DNA of 64,000 bases from positions 22,793,366 through 22,857,365 of the forward strand of contig NC_088777.1 in the NCBI RefSeq assembly GCF_954871325.1, read 5' to 3'. The notes below the pieces were generated by a model that was given only the letters and a program-made list of their open reading frames with translations, did no database searches and had not been told where the DNA came from. Below, in pieces: positions 1-13,700 of this stretch. The position numbers were made by a program, and so were the translations under genes. The stretch comes from Gordionus sp. m RMFG-2023 (taxonomy: Eukaryota; Nematomorpha; Gordioida; Chordodea; Parachordodidae). How positions within the stretch are numbered: the stretch's first letter is position 1; the number at the start of each line of letters is the position of its first letter.

Positions 1-1478
1 TCATAGGTATGTTTTTCAGAAACTTGCAAGCCCGGCCCCTGGGCCGGACCGTATTATAATTTTTTTAAACATACCCGGGCTGGGCCCGAAATTTATTTTA
101 AAAAACACCCGGGCTGGGCCTGAAGATTTTTGGAAAAATATCCGTGCCGAGCTGTATATTTTAAAACTAAATATTTGAAATCGCCATTATAAGCTATAAA
201 AATCAAAAATAAATATAATTTATTTTAAAAAAATTCGGGCCGGGCCTAAAAAATTTATATTTTTAAAAAAAAAACGCATACCGAAAAAATTTTTAAAACA
301 AATTTGGGCTGTGCCCTGCAAATGGTACCTCTGCAGGGCTCTGTTATTCTTCTTAAAAAAGAGAATGTTCTCTCATTGGTTTACTAATGGGAAGAGTTGG
401 TAATATATATATATTACCATTACGATATATTGGGAATATAATCTAAAATGTGTTTGAAATAATGCAAAGCATCCATAGCATTTTTTGGGACTGTATCAAC
501 AATAGTTAATCTTTTAATCATAGTTATTCAGCTAATAATGCATCATAAGATATTTTAACATCTTCATGATAAAAATCTAAAATATATATTTTTTTCTATC
601 ACCATCTGAAAAGGTTGGGAAGGCTTTTGTGGAAGTAATATCTGTGGATTTGTAAGTGCTGCATGATGAAAAAACCAATTATTTATTTGGCTTATAAATG
701 TATCTAGGAGAGGGGACATTTTTTTTTATAATACTCTTCTACTGATCCTATATTAATGTTTTGACGATGAGCTTGCTTGCTGCAAGTCGAGGGGGAAAAA
801 TATTAAACACGTATAACTCTGCTTTTGACTCAACAATAACATATAAAATTCTCATCAACATTATCTCTAATTTCCTTGAGTTCTAATAAAATGCTCTCGG
901 CTATTCTCATCTTCTTAATCAAGTCAATGTCATGTTTTTGAAAAGTATTACATAAAATAGTTGTATAATTAAATAATACATTCTAATGAGAAAAAAAAAT
1001 TGGAATAAGTATTGAATCCAATAATTTTCTTGCTTCTGAGGAAATATTTCTTTCAAACCATTGTGATATTTCAGTAATAGCATTAATAATCGGCTCTTCT
1101 AACTCCATAAAAGCTCTTACTGCTTGATGGTGGAGACTCGATCTCGTTGGGCTTGCAATTTCTTTCTCCCTTGTACAAGGAGTTTCAGAGATAATTATTA
1201 TTTGACTAGAAATTTAGATGAATATTAGGCCACTAAAATTTGAAAATAATAGGTAAATTACGCCAAGGAAAACTTGAAATCGAAATTAATTGATAAAATA
1301 ACTTAGTAGATGAATGTGATAAATAAATGTAATTAAATATATATATGAGATAGGAATAAATATTAACAAATATAAATTAATATTAATTAACAATAATATT
1401 TTTGAAAAATATAATCCGGCATCTGAAAATTTTGGCTTTGGGGGGGGGGGTCCCCCCTCTTCGTTGCCTACGCGCCTG
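1..1478. mobile_element. hAT-type element, copy 1 (left end outside window)
   Basis: This stretch is a close copy of 28088-29491, sharing the same block order from the first base of the window to the right end. The right terminus, ending at 1478, reads inward as CAGGCGCGTAGGCAACG and is followed by a G/C run; the other copy ends CAGGCGCGTACGCAGCG. In the other copy both ends and an 8-bp target duplication are visible, which places the family in hAT. No open transposase is visible, so it is probably a non-autonomous or decayed member. The left end lies outside the window, so its target duplication cannot be checked. Confidence 0.8.
17..343. mobile_element. GC-rich MITE nested in hAT copy 1
   Basis: An about 330-bp block rich in GGGCCGGGCC-like runs stands out from the AT-rich surroundings. 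Its ends read inward as CAGAAACTTGCAAGCCCGG and CAGAGCCCTGCAGAGGTACC. An equivalent block sits at the same place in the second copy (28106-28442). I saw no clear 8-bp target duplication, so the hAT-MITE assignment rests on end similarity to other blocks in this window (23900, 56383, 58927, 60934). Confidence 0.6.
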
Positions 1479-2569
1479 ATCTCAGGAATCTATAAAAAAA
1501 TATTTTAAAAAATAGATGATATTAAAATTTGGTTGACAAAGACCTATAAAATACATTATGTACTACTTAGTTATTATGTCCATCCAAGTGTTTAATTATA
1601 TATAAAAATTATGGTATTTAATTAACAAATTTACAATATGTGATATTTTGTGACTTGTTTTGAAATGCAGCAAAAACCACATAAGGTTGATAATTTCAAA
1701 AAAATTTAACTATCTAAGAAACTCCTGAGCTCCTCTTAAAATAAATGAAAGTGACCCTGTTAATATCGTTATTATCCCCATAAATCCGGATGCGACGAAA
1801 AGAAATATTAACGAAATAAAGAGCTATTGCAAATTATTTTGTTAAACTTAGATTTAATTAGAATATATAAGTTTTTTTTTAATTTAATTTTTTTATAAAA
1901 CTAGTATTTGTATTTGCTTTTTCGCAATACCTCAAGAAAACCATTTAAAAAAAATATGTTAGGTAGGGGAAAGTAAACATCCATAAAAAATTTGAATTTT
2001 AGTCTGGTCGTTTTAGCCTTTAATAGAAATGGATTAAGAAAATGTAATTATAGATCAATAAATATGATTAACAACACTATTATAGAATTAGTATTTTATT
2101 CTTTTTTTTTTAAATTTACAAGCTTTTATTATAGTTTATAGCTGTGCATCTTGCGTATAACATACTTATTTTTTCTGTATATATTTTTTAATCACGATGA
2201 TAATTGATCTAAGTCTAATCAGATCTTTTGGTTACCAATTTGTCTATCTAGTTTAGAGTCTAGAGGGATAAATTATACAATTCCTTCCTTAATCAATAAA
2301 CATATTTAATTAATAATGCTAATCTGGTCTAGCTTTTCAATATAAAAATCTAATCTCAACGTTTTATTCATATTTTTTTTGAAAAATTACAAGGCCCAAT
2401 ATTAAATATAAGTCTTACTATTTAAATTTATAAAAATTTTTATACTAAAGAGATACCATCAATTGAGACATCTAATCATTTTGCTTACACGCGGTATGAA
2501 TCAATAGCTTTGTCTCAAATAGCGCATGTCTTAATAAATACAACAGGATTAATGGTGGAAAAGTAATTT
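1479..2569. other. AT-rich spacer, no gene seen
   Basis: About 1.1 kb of A/T-rich sequence with no supported exon, RNA gene or recognised repeat. A first exon of the peroxidase gene could lie here or to the left, but I found nothing I can defend. Confidence 0.5.
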
Positions 2570-4118
2570 ATACTTCATAAAAAACCGTGATCGAGCAAAT
2601 CTCGGAATACAAAATGTACAATGTCCAATGAAAAAAATGTTCGAAGATAAAATGTAGGATGGAAAAATTGTCTAAAGGCAAGATCCGGTGGGAAAAGGTC
2701 CGACGAAAAATTTCCGGTGGAAAAAATGTCTTAAATTATTTTAAAAATTCATTTATAAAATGTTATGCTCGGCTTAAATAAAAATTACTTAGGTGACATC
2801 AATACATGAATCATTTTTATTATAAATTTAATTATTTTATTAATATTAAAAAGAGTATGTGTGTATATATATTGTAATCGTTAATTATTATAATAAGCAA
2901 TTAACGACTATACATACTACAAGTAGTTAATATTACATCGCTTGAATTAGAACCACACCAACTTGTCTTAACAATAGAGGTAAAATATAACAGATACTTA
3001 TTGGCCGCTTCACATCATAGATACGCAATTATTTATAAAAACAATTATTTATCAAAGATTTTGTTCTCTTTCTAAGAGGACCGCCATAACTCGGCTTTCC
3101 GTTTATTGATAACCTCAAAATTCTATTTTATTTGCATTTTTGGTTAAAGATTTTAATATGAGGTTAAAAATTTACCCGTGACCTTCCATGATGAGCATGT
3201 GTTTGATAATTTTTTGCTATTTTATAATTTTCGATATGTAGAAGAGTGTAATTTTTAAAATCATATCACCCTATTTGGAAAAAAGAGTGAAATAAAAAAG
3301 TTATAGAATTTAGGGTTGTCATTATTTAAAAGATAATTACCTAATGAATTTCTCTTTACCCCAGTTATAGCCAACACCTTAAGCCATATAGCACTCAAAG
3401 GTCTCGTTCTACTTTATGTCATCGGGAAGAAACTAAGAAATCTAACGGGCAATCCCCTAAAATTCTACTATTTGAATTCTAAATGAAATTCTTATCAGGA
3501 GGAGTTTTTATGCTCTTAGTTACGCTTCATATTATTAAATTTACTTTTACATAATATATTTCTTTAATATATTTATTTAATATATAGTTATAAATATAAT
3601 ATTTAAATTTTAATATAAAAAGATTAACGATTTGAAGCCGTAGGTCCTTATAAATTGCATATTTTAAAAAAAACAATCAACTATAAATAATCAAAAACGA
3701 ATTTAGATTTAATAATAAATTATTCATATTCGTTAATTTTGAATAAATAATATAATTTACTGTATTCGTACGAATAATTAAATATACTATTCTTTTTTGA
3801 TTGGTATAATTACGAATGACCAATTATTTGATTCGTTCAAAAGAATCAAATACGAATAATTTTCGATTCACATTCATTTTTGAGTACTCTATTAATATGT
3901 ACTATTCTTTAAATATTAATGAAAAAATAAAATTCTCATTACAAATATTAATTTGATGTCACATAAGTAAGCTTAAATTTAAGCTTGATGAAAAAAATAT
4001 TTTGTATATAAATTTTCAATAAATAACAAGATATTTTCCATCAGACATCTTCTTTTCTAACATTTTCGGACCAAAATACTTTCAAGCATTTTGTCTATGG
4101 AACATTTTCCCAGGTCAT
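2570..4118. mobile_element. Foldback-like element A with minisatellite arms
   Basis: The left arm (about 2575-2735) is a degenerate tandem repeat with units near 17 bp, such as GGAAAAAATGTC and GGGAAAAGGTCCGA. The right arm (about 4025-4118) is the same repeat in reverse orientation. Just inside, the two flanks also match as an inverted pair around GGCTTAAATAAAAATTACTT and GTGACATCAA (about 2770-2805 versus 3950-3990). The centre is AT-rich with no open frame. Long inverted arms built of short direct repeats are the hallmark of Foldback (FB) transposons of Drosophila; that family assignment is by structure only. No target duplication was found. Confidence 0.55.
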
Positions 4119-4229
4119 TTGCTTTAATGACTAATTATATATATGAGACACCCCATATTAGAAATAAATATGTATATTATAGAACTTATAAATATTTTAA
4201 TTTTACATTAAAAAAGATTTAATCTTAAG

Positions 4230-4733
4230 AATCAGGATCTGGAACTGATAAAAATAATACCGGTCCCAAAGTTCTTAATTTTCCCTCAATTGGACCAGTG
4301 TGGTTTGGCCACAAATGTTGAATGCGATACTTCGACAAGATTTCGTAAAATCGATGGAAAATGTAACAATCTAAATTTTCCTTTTTATGGCTCGGCAATG
4401 ACGGAGTTAAAAAGATTTTTACCACCTAAATATCACGATGGTAATTTTTATTTAATTAAATAATATTAAATTTTTAATTAAATCAACAGAAAAATGGAAT
4501 TCAATAAATATATTTTCACATAATATTGGTAAATATTTATTATTTATATATTTTAGAAGTAAATGTTCCTCGAAAATTTAGTATAGTGGGTAACTATTTG
4601 CCTAACCCTGCAAACATTAGTTGGCATGTCAATAAATTTTTTCCCAATTTAATTTATACAAATCTCACTTTGGCTTTTTTGAATTGGGCGATATTCATTG
4701 ATCATGATATGAGTCTTATCCCACAATCACGAG
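4230..4733 (+). CDS. Peroxidase exons 1-2 (N-terminal catalytic part)
   Basis: The first visible exon carries the family's RKIDGKCNN segment and LKRFLPPKYHD, which correspond to the usual YR..DG.CNN and F.R.L.P.Y.DG of animal peroxidases. A 116-bp intron follows, then LPNPANIS and the distal His motif in WAIFIDHDMS. In myeloperoxidase numbering the residue equivalent to Gln91 is Ile here, while Asp94 and His95 are kept. The first exon begins in phase 0 after an AG at 4228-4229 (an AG at 4215-4216 is also possible), so at least one more upstream exon is expected. Confidence 0.85.
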
Positions 4734-7700
4734 GTTTGTTTTATTTTTGATATTAGATTTCTAATATATTATTTTGCTGAATGGGTAGTTAGATTAAATA
4801 TCCTATAATCACTTAAAAGCGTAAATCCTCAGCTCAGATTAATTTATTGGGGTTAAAGAATTTATAGTTAAAACTTAAAATAATGAAATACTTAAAGTAA
4901 TATTTAAAAAAAGAGAACGCAGTAATTAATTAGGTTCACAGGTAAATAAATGATATGTTAAGAATCTAGCCAAGCAAGATCTGAATATAATTTAAGATGT
5001 AAGATATCTTTATGAAATGATCCCCTGACGTCATTTTTAAAGCCACTTTACGCGACTTTATCACGGTAACACTTCATTACGATGACACTTTATCATGAAA
5101 AGCATTTCCGTACTATACTTTATCAAAAAACTCTTAATCACATATAGTTTATCATTCGATATTTTGATTATTTTTATTGAAAACATTATTTGTTTCTTCA
5201 AATTTGCTTATCTAAGAGGGGCAAAAATTTTATGAGCTAAGGAAAAAAATTATTTACAAGACCAAGGATGGGCCGATAAATTATATTAATTAATGAATCA
5301 TTTAAGATTCATTTATTGATGAATTTATAATTTTCCATAAGACGATTTAAAAATGCTGCACAAATTATTTAAAATAATAAAATTTTAAAAATCCTGGTCA
5401 GACCATAAAATGATGACACCTTATTACACCACATAAAATGCCAGTTTGAAAGTCGAATATTTTTATTTAAGTAAAAAAATTTTCTCCTTGTTTATTTAAA
5501 TGAAAATTTTAAAAGTCAGGGTAAATATTCACAAAGTTAAATTATATTAAATTTTATATTATTTATGTTAGAATCTTATATTTTTTATAAAAAATTTTAG
5601 ACCCAGGTAATATTCTTTTGGAAAATTGTAAGGCCAAAGAAGGAATATTTACGATTCATATTTTAAGCTGTTTACTCGCGAATTCCATTTTAAACACGTT
5701 GAACCTAGCTAATTTTATGAATTCTATTAAGTCTTAGGTAAATTAAGGATTTTAAAAGGGCCTACGAATTATTTCTTGGGACGGCTGGTATATTGTGATG
5801 TATTTATAACTAATAAAGAATAAATTTTATAATTTTTAAAAGAAATTCAAATAAAAAATTTTAACTCCATTTTTATATTAATTAAGTTTTTATTATGGAT
5901 TTTAAAATTTTGGTCACTTTCACTTTCCAGATTTTTAAAAGTTGATGTTAAAAAATAAATTTGGATATGTTTTGTAAATTATTTTAAAGGGAATTATAAA
6001 TTTGATCAGCAAATGGAAGCTAAATGATTCATTAATTAACCCTTTTGTCTACTAATCTGTCAAATAGTAAATTTTCTGACCTATTTTACCGCGTAAATTA
6101 TTTTGGCGCTAAAATTTTAATTGTGTCTTATAAGTAACATTCATAAAAATCATTTTTTTATAATAAATTCTTATATTTATTTAAAGTGCAAGTATTTAAT
6201 GTCAGCTATTCCCTATATTTCAAAATTGACATTTTTCGTAATTTTTAATTACATTTTTTAATATTAAACTTTAATATTATTTTTCAAAAAAATATGAAAT
6301 AGATAACTAAAATACTCCTATATTCTTTTCTGTTTTTATATTTTAAAAGTTTAATTTAAAATTTTTTAATCGAATATATATGTATGTTACTAATAAGACT
6401 AGATTTCATCATCTGATTATTCTTCTGATAAGAGCTTTTTAGAAGATAGCCACGATAATGAGGATGATAATTCAACATTTTCAGATAATTTTACTATTAT
6501 AAATAGACGAAGAGATATAATATAGAAGGAAAAAAATTTAAACATCCCTAAAACTATCTGAAATTCAATGAAAAACTTTATCCAGCGAGATACTGGCTTT
6601 ACATACTCCCTATCAATGTTTATCATATTTTTTTGAATATGATAATTCTATCGAATCAACCAATATGCTGCAATAAAAAATATTAACAAACCTATAAAAA
6701 TATCTATAATGGAATTAAGGAAATTCATTGGGATTAATATTATCATGTCGATTGTCCAATTACCGTCCATAAGGGACTATTTGGAAGATGTAATTGGCAA
6801 TGACTTATAAAAAGGACTATGACTGGCTTATAAAAGTAGTCTCAATTGTGAAACACTTTCAAGATAGGTTTCGTACAATTCCTAAAGAGGAATGCTTATC
6901 AATCGATGAGCAAATTTACTCAACTAAAGCTCGTATATATTTAAAACAATATATGCCAATGAGGCCTCACAAATGGGGCTTTAAATTCTTCATTCTATGC
7001 GGTGTATCAGGATTTGCCTATGATTTTGAACTATATACTGGGCAGGAAAATGATTTTGAAAAGAGACCAACAACAGAACCAGATTTAAGAGCGTCCAGCA
7101 ATATTGTTGTGCGTCTATGCCGAACAATACATATAAATCAAATTTTTATGTTATATTTTGACAATTACTTCACCTCAATTCGATATATTTGGCAAAAAGA
7201 GGCATAATAAATATATTATATATTTAATTTTTCAAGTATATTTATAGGTATATACAGTCTTGGTACAGTAAGGAGGAATATGATCCCAAATTGTGAGCCT
7301 ACAGAGATCGAAATGAAAAAAGAGATCAGAGGGTCATCCTTTGAATACATGGCACATATTGAAGGGGTAGATATAAATTCCTTAGTATGTAAAGATAATA
7401 AAACGGTAACCTTTTTGTCAATATTGTACGGGAAATTACCTCAGAGTCCTATTGAAAGATATGATAGCAAAACCAAGAAAAGACTAAATATAGCTTGTCC
7501 CATGCTTGCAAACAATATAACAAACATATGGGAGGGGTTGACTTGTTAGACAGCAATATTGGAAGATACCATAATACAACCAGATCTAAAAAGTGGTATA
7601 TAAGAGTCTTCCTACACCTTATTGATGTAGCAGTTGTAAATTCCTGGTTATTATATCGGCGTATGAAGGTGAGAAAGCCAAATCAAATGACTTCTGTTTT

Positions 7701-10700
7701 TTCTCTATCGGAATTTCGCCAAGAAGTAGCCACAACAATGTGCCAAGTTAAAGCTACAATAGAAATGAGACCCGGACGTCCTTCTTCTATGGTCGTAAAT
7801 CTAATAGAAGGTGATTATTTATTTATTATTGTATTATATTTTCATTTAGATAAAAAAAAGAAGGGGGCCTACGTCTTTCGTACCGTCCATAGATATTCGC
7901 ACGGATCAAATTGGACAATTCCCAGAGTGTGAATAATTATCAAAGTTGCAAAAATCTACTATGTATAAAGGCGTTACACATGTAAAATGTTCGAAATGTC
8001 AATGCGTACTATGTTTCCATGCAAAAAAAACTGCTTTATTTTATTTCATACCAATATATACAATTAGACCTGTGCGCCGACAAAATATCGGCGGCCGGCG
8101 CAATTTTTAAAAAACCTAATAATCGGCGCATATATAAATTTTTATAAGATACATTTTTTTTATTGCATATTAATTTTTTAAAAAAACAAATAAATATACA
8201 CTATTCTACAGATATCTCGGCATATATTTTAATATTCATTTAATAGAAAACTTATTATATCCAAAATCGATTTCGTAATTTAATTATCATGTATAAAAAT
8301 TATTTTATTTAAATTTTTGGGACATAATGATGATCACCTTGAATTTAACGTCAATCCAGCGGTAGAGAAAACTCTTTCACTAGGTGTGCTAGTCGCCAGA
8401 ATACAAAGAATTTTTTTGGCGAGCCTGGAAAGATTGGGAAGTTCACTCTTCTTTTCTCTCCAAAAATTTAGAACGTCCATATCTTGTGAATGTCGTTTTC
8501 CAAGAAACTGTGTGTTCTAAAGTCACCTAACTTGGAATCATAATTTATATTTGTTGAATGTTTATTTGCCAATTTTGTCAAATAACTTGAATTTAATAAT
8601 TCATCTTCATCCTCAGTAGCTATATTTACTACCTGATTATCATCATTCTCTATAAGTTTAAGATGTTTTATTATAAATTCTGAAGCTGAGCAATTTTGCT
8701 CTATTAAATATTTTGACACAATTGTCAATTTTTAAAATCTTGGATCTAAAAGAGAAGCCAATACCTATAAATAAAAATAAAAGAATATACTTATATAATA
8801 TTACTTGCAGATTACAAACCGGAAATCGTAACGCAAGTCTTTTTTGCATATTTTCCTTAAGTGAAATAATTTAAGAATTATCACTATCATTTACTATTAA
8901 ATGTGTTTCAATTTCACTTCTAAAAAGTAACGCTAAGTTTAAAGTAGGCCCTTTTAGTACTGAAAGAAATTCGACAGTTTCTTTAAATTTTGAAAAATGC
9001 TAATAGTTCTTCTACCAGATCAGATTCATAATTTGATAATTTGGGAAAGTGCTTCCCAATTCTTTTCAAAACATTATTAATTAAATTCTTATTTAATAAA
9101 GATATGTTTCTAGCATAATTAATATACTATGCCAACGTGTTGGGATATTTAATTTTAAGGTTTTCATATGCGTGGAATTATTGTTACTATTATCATTGGA
9201 ATTGCCAATTTGAAACCGGGTATCCGGGTATGGATCAATGTTGCCATGATCTAACATGTCTGATGTTAAATCTATTGTACTTAGGCATTTTATTTGATAT
9301 TCCTCGAATTCAAATTCAACCTCTGCAGTTTTATATCTTAGAGCAGTAATAATTTCTCTAATTCTTTTGCAAAAAATTTCATGACTATGGATTTTTTATT
9401 ATCCAGAGTTAGGATACTAAAATTATTTAAATTATTAAATTAGATGCATCCATTTTAAAAATATGTAAAATTATTGTAACTTTTGGAATTTTAGATTTTT
9501 GATTGATTGAATTCTATAATGACGTGGTCAATATAATTAAGATTTTAAAATAGTAGAAAATAAAAATTCATCAAAATCCTGATTGACATTAAAAAATTAC
9601 AAGAGTAATGTTTACCAATTATTAGAATAAAAAGGTAGAAAGAAATTTCTGCGCCGGCCGTGTGCCGCCGATATGAAAATTGTCAGCGCGCCGGCGAACG
9701 GCGGCGTTTTCGGCGTATGGCCGGCCAGTGCACATGTCTATATACAATACAATAAATTGTTTGTTAAATACACTTTGTTAATTATATGTAATATACATTA
9801 TTATAGTCAAAATAAAAAAAAAATTTTTTGATCAATTATCGATTAATATGTTAAAGGGAATACCTGAGAATTTTTTCTATTATTGCAAACATTATGTGAT
9901 AAAGGGTTAATAAAATTTAAAATTAATTTTAAAAAAATTCCTTTTGTAAAATAAATATTTTGCCAAACCCGACTCAGCTTTTAGACATATATTTGGGAGC
10001 ATTTGTCCTAACTCACAAGATTTTCACCTTTCTTAAATAAATGAGGAAACAAAAATTTATTTCAATAAAATAATTGGGCTTTCAAAAAGTCATTTTATGT
10101 CGCATAATAGAGTGTCATATTTGGAATAATTTATAAAAAAGTCTGAAAATTTAACCAATTTTGCAGATAAAGTATCGCATGATAAAATCTAGGTTGATAA
10201 AGTTTCGTGTTACGAAATGCCCTCGTGAAAAAGTGTCGCGTGAGTCGTATCGAGTAGGCTTATGGAAAATTATTCGATATTCGAATTAATTCAAAATTTA
10301 TAAGAATATTAAAATATTCAATTTTATAAGAATTTGAATCGAAAATTTTATTCCTAGATTTTTGAAAATCATAAATTTTATTAAATATTAGAATTTTATC
10401 ATTAATTTTTGAAATGCTTTACTCTCAATCATGTTTACCTTTGAATAATTTTTGAAATTAAATGTATTATATATAAACCATTCGACAAGATAATTATATA
10501 TTATAAAATTTAAAAAAATATAAGGTTATATGAATTCAATGTTAAATTGCTCAGCTTGCGATAGTGAATATTTTATTAGTAAAAACTGCATGCCCATTCA
10601 ATCTCATTTGTCTCGCCAAAAAAATCCTTATGTAATAAATTTATGCGATTCATTCGTTAGATCATCTGCCGCCAATACCAAATTTGGTATTTTTTTAAAT

Positions 10701-13700
10701 TACAAATATAATACAAAATAATTTTATAGGTCCCCGGGAACAACTCAATGAAAACACTGCATTTATAGATGCATCGATGATATATGGTTCAAATAATTGT
10801 ATCGCAAAATATTTGAGGAAAAATGTGGGAGGTTTTATAATAAATGTGACTGGATTGAAAAAAATAATTTTATGTAGGTCGTTTGAGATCTCAAAGCCCT
10901 GCTCTGAACATTAATAAAGATTCAATCAAAATTGCCACCGATCTTTTTGAAACGCAATGCCAAACGATTTTGAATATAGACTGTTTCTTAACTGGTATAT
11001 ATTAATTCATTTACTTTACAACGAAATCAAACAAATATTTTTACACCTATAAATAGGTGATCCCAGGGCGAATACACCTATGGTTGCGTCATTTTATATG
11101 CTTTTTATCAATGAGCATAATAGAATAGCTAATGAGTTATCTAAATATAATCCAAGTTGGAGAGATGAAGAATTGTATCAGGTATAATTTTCTCACCTCT
11201 ATAAATATATTGTGTTTGAATGTTGATATGAACTATCTGATATTTTTTTTTAAAATAAGATTAAGCTAGAATTTGATAGATGCTTCTTAGATTATTGTCT
11301 ATAAGTCTCCATTGTTCTAGTCACTTTTGCTTACTATTACAAAAAATATCTATATTAGAGACCTGAGACTCTAACTAAATCCTTGGCGGTCTAATAATTA
11401 AAAATTTGGAAAGGGTTGGCCTAATTTTTTTCCTAGATTTAAGAGTAAGACAATAAATTTAAATTATATAAATTAGTCAGTTGAAAAACACGCTGAATCA
11501 TTTATATTTTTGGCTTCTCTTTAACATTAACAAAATGACCAAATTTGTGTAAAATCCGAGAAGTGTCTGGTAAACTCGGGTAAGGCTAGAAAATAAAATA
11601 CAGACCTATACCCCTGTATATTAGATTTCTGCAGGTATCTCAATATACATATAATTTATTTGGTAAATGAATGCATTTACGAATTATAAGTGAAAATTTC
11701 TCATTAGGAAATATATTATCTAAGAGTGACAATCATTGTATATAAACGTAGCCATGATTTTGTGGATTAAAAAATTTCCCCATAAATTTTATTGAATTTT
11801 ATTCCCTTGGTGTTTTAAAATAATACGAAACCCTTAGTTATTTGCGGGAATAACTGTAACTAATTGCATTTGAAGTTTTGGAATTTCACTTTTTAAAAAT
11901 ATTTTAAATAACATTGTAGATGCGATGGTTTATTTATAATCATATTTATTCACTATAGGTAATGATTATTTATATGATGAATGGTTGGAAGCATTACCAA
12001 GTCGTAACCTAGGTAACCTCTTATCAGGTGAACAATTAAGAGTTGCCATAGGCCATCGACTTGGATGTAACATTGTTCAATCACATACATGCATCAAATG
12101 TAAAATATTAGTTGACTCCAAAGGGAGATATGGTCTAAATTGTATATATAGTCAAGGCAGGCATGCAAGGCATGCAGCAATTAATTTAGCTATTAGCCGT
12201 TCTCTTGCCAGGGCTCGAATACCAAACATCCTGGAGCCTACAAATTTATCATTAGATGATGGCTTAAGACCAGATGGCTTAACTTCCGTGCCTTGGTCTT
12301 AAGGGAAATCCTTAATTTGGGACTTCACATGCGTATATTCTTTTCCAAAAAATTTAAATTCTAATCCGGAGAATAAAAAACAATGAAATATTCCAAATTC
12401 ACAAATTATATACCGATCGTTATCTCTTCCCTTGGACATATGCCAAACGGAACTTTAAAGTTCTTAAAAAATATAAGCTATAAGATAAGAGTCCTTACAT
12501 CAGAACCAAAAGAATACTATTTTTTAAAACAAAATCTACAAATAACTATTTTAAAATATAACTATTCATGTTTTTTGGGAACTTGTAGTCCCACCTCCGT
12601 TTTTATAAAATAGTGTTTTATTCTATTTTATATTTGTTATATTAATTTTAATATAATATTTGAAAGTAGTAATAAAAGGAATATTTGAAAAAAAAATTAT
12701 ATATGAAATAATATAGCTGCAAAATATATTAAAGTTTTAAATTTGAATTATTAAATATATCTTATAAAAGAACGTAGTTTCACATCAAATAATATATCCT
12801 TCTATAAAAATGGGTTCGGGTTTGGGTTCAGTGAAAAATCTTTGAACCCGGTTCGGGTTTAGGTGGGTTTAGGGTTCGGAGACCAGAAAAATAAACTTAT
12901 TAAAATTAGTTAAAATAATAGAAACATCATTTTTTTAAAAAATTTATTTTAATTAGTATCGCCATAAAAGTAATTATCATCAATATTTTATATATAATAT
13001 CGTTGGTCTAGAATTTGAGTGCTCCACTCGACATTTTCAAAATTTTTAAGTTAGAAGTGGATAATAACTTATTTATTCCCAATATATATAAAAATATTAA
13101 TTTTTGCCAAAGTTATTGTCAACATTGATCAATAAGTTTTTCCTAAATTTAATTTTAAACTTTAATGCTGTTTCTCATTTTAAACATTTGCGTAAATGGA
13201 GCACTCCAATTCTAGACCGACGATATAAATGCTACAATACAATTTAAAAAATTATTAAATATAACAAAAATAATTACAATAAAAAAATGACCCCAAATTT
13301 TTTTTTTAAAAATTAATTTTTTTTTTGAATAAAAAAAACAATTGTTTTGAATAAGAACTCTTTTTAAATAGGAAATCTTTTATAAATAAAAATCTTAAAT
13401 TACATGTTTTTATATTAAATTTAAAATAAATAAAATGAAAGTTTTAAAATTAAAAAAAAAACTTGAACCCTGTGAACCCTAAATTTAAAAAAAGGGTTTG
13501 GGTTCGGCAAAATATTAAGGGTTCGGAAGGGTTCAGTGTTTGGGTTCTCGTCCCTGATATAAAACGAATTTGGATATTATAAATAAAGACAATGATAATT
13601 TGTAATATTATAAATAAAGACAATTTAACAAAAATTGTTACGTAATAATACTACAAATATTATATATACCACTTATTACCTTTGTATATTAATTTCCCAC

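Larger units (their letters stand above)
5010..10250. mobile_element. Foldback-like element B enclosing a piggyBac relic
   Basis: Two inverted arms of degenerate 15-17 bp repeats bound this stretch. On the right (10185-10250) units read GATAAAGTATCGCAT, GATAAAGTTTCGTGTT, GAAAAAGTGTCGCGT; on the left (5035-5140) the complement recurs, e.g. GACACTTTATCATG. Inside the right arm, 9990-10110 pairs with 5399-5520 and more weakly with 5160-5250, so the left arm seems partly duplicated. Between the arms lie a piggyBac transposase relic (6400-8030) and a later hAT insertion (8065-9740). It sits in the intron between peroxidase exons 2 and 3. I found no convincing target duplication, and whether the piggyBac gene belonged to the element is inference. 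Confidence 0.55.

Noticed and set aside
4225-4425. Minus-strand open frame of 66 codons
   Set aside because: It is the antisense shadow of the first visible peroxidase exon, which has family motifs and matching splice phases.
7205-7250. A true intron in the piggyBac transposase
   Set aside because: The frame resumes after about 45 bp with an AG before GTATATACAG, but there is no GT donor at the left edge, so I treat it as a stop-bearing insertion or a decayed intron.
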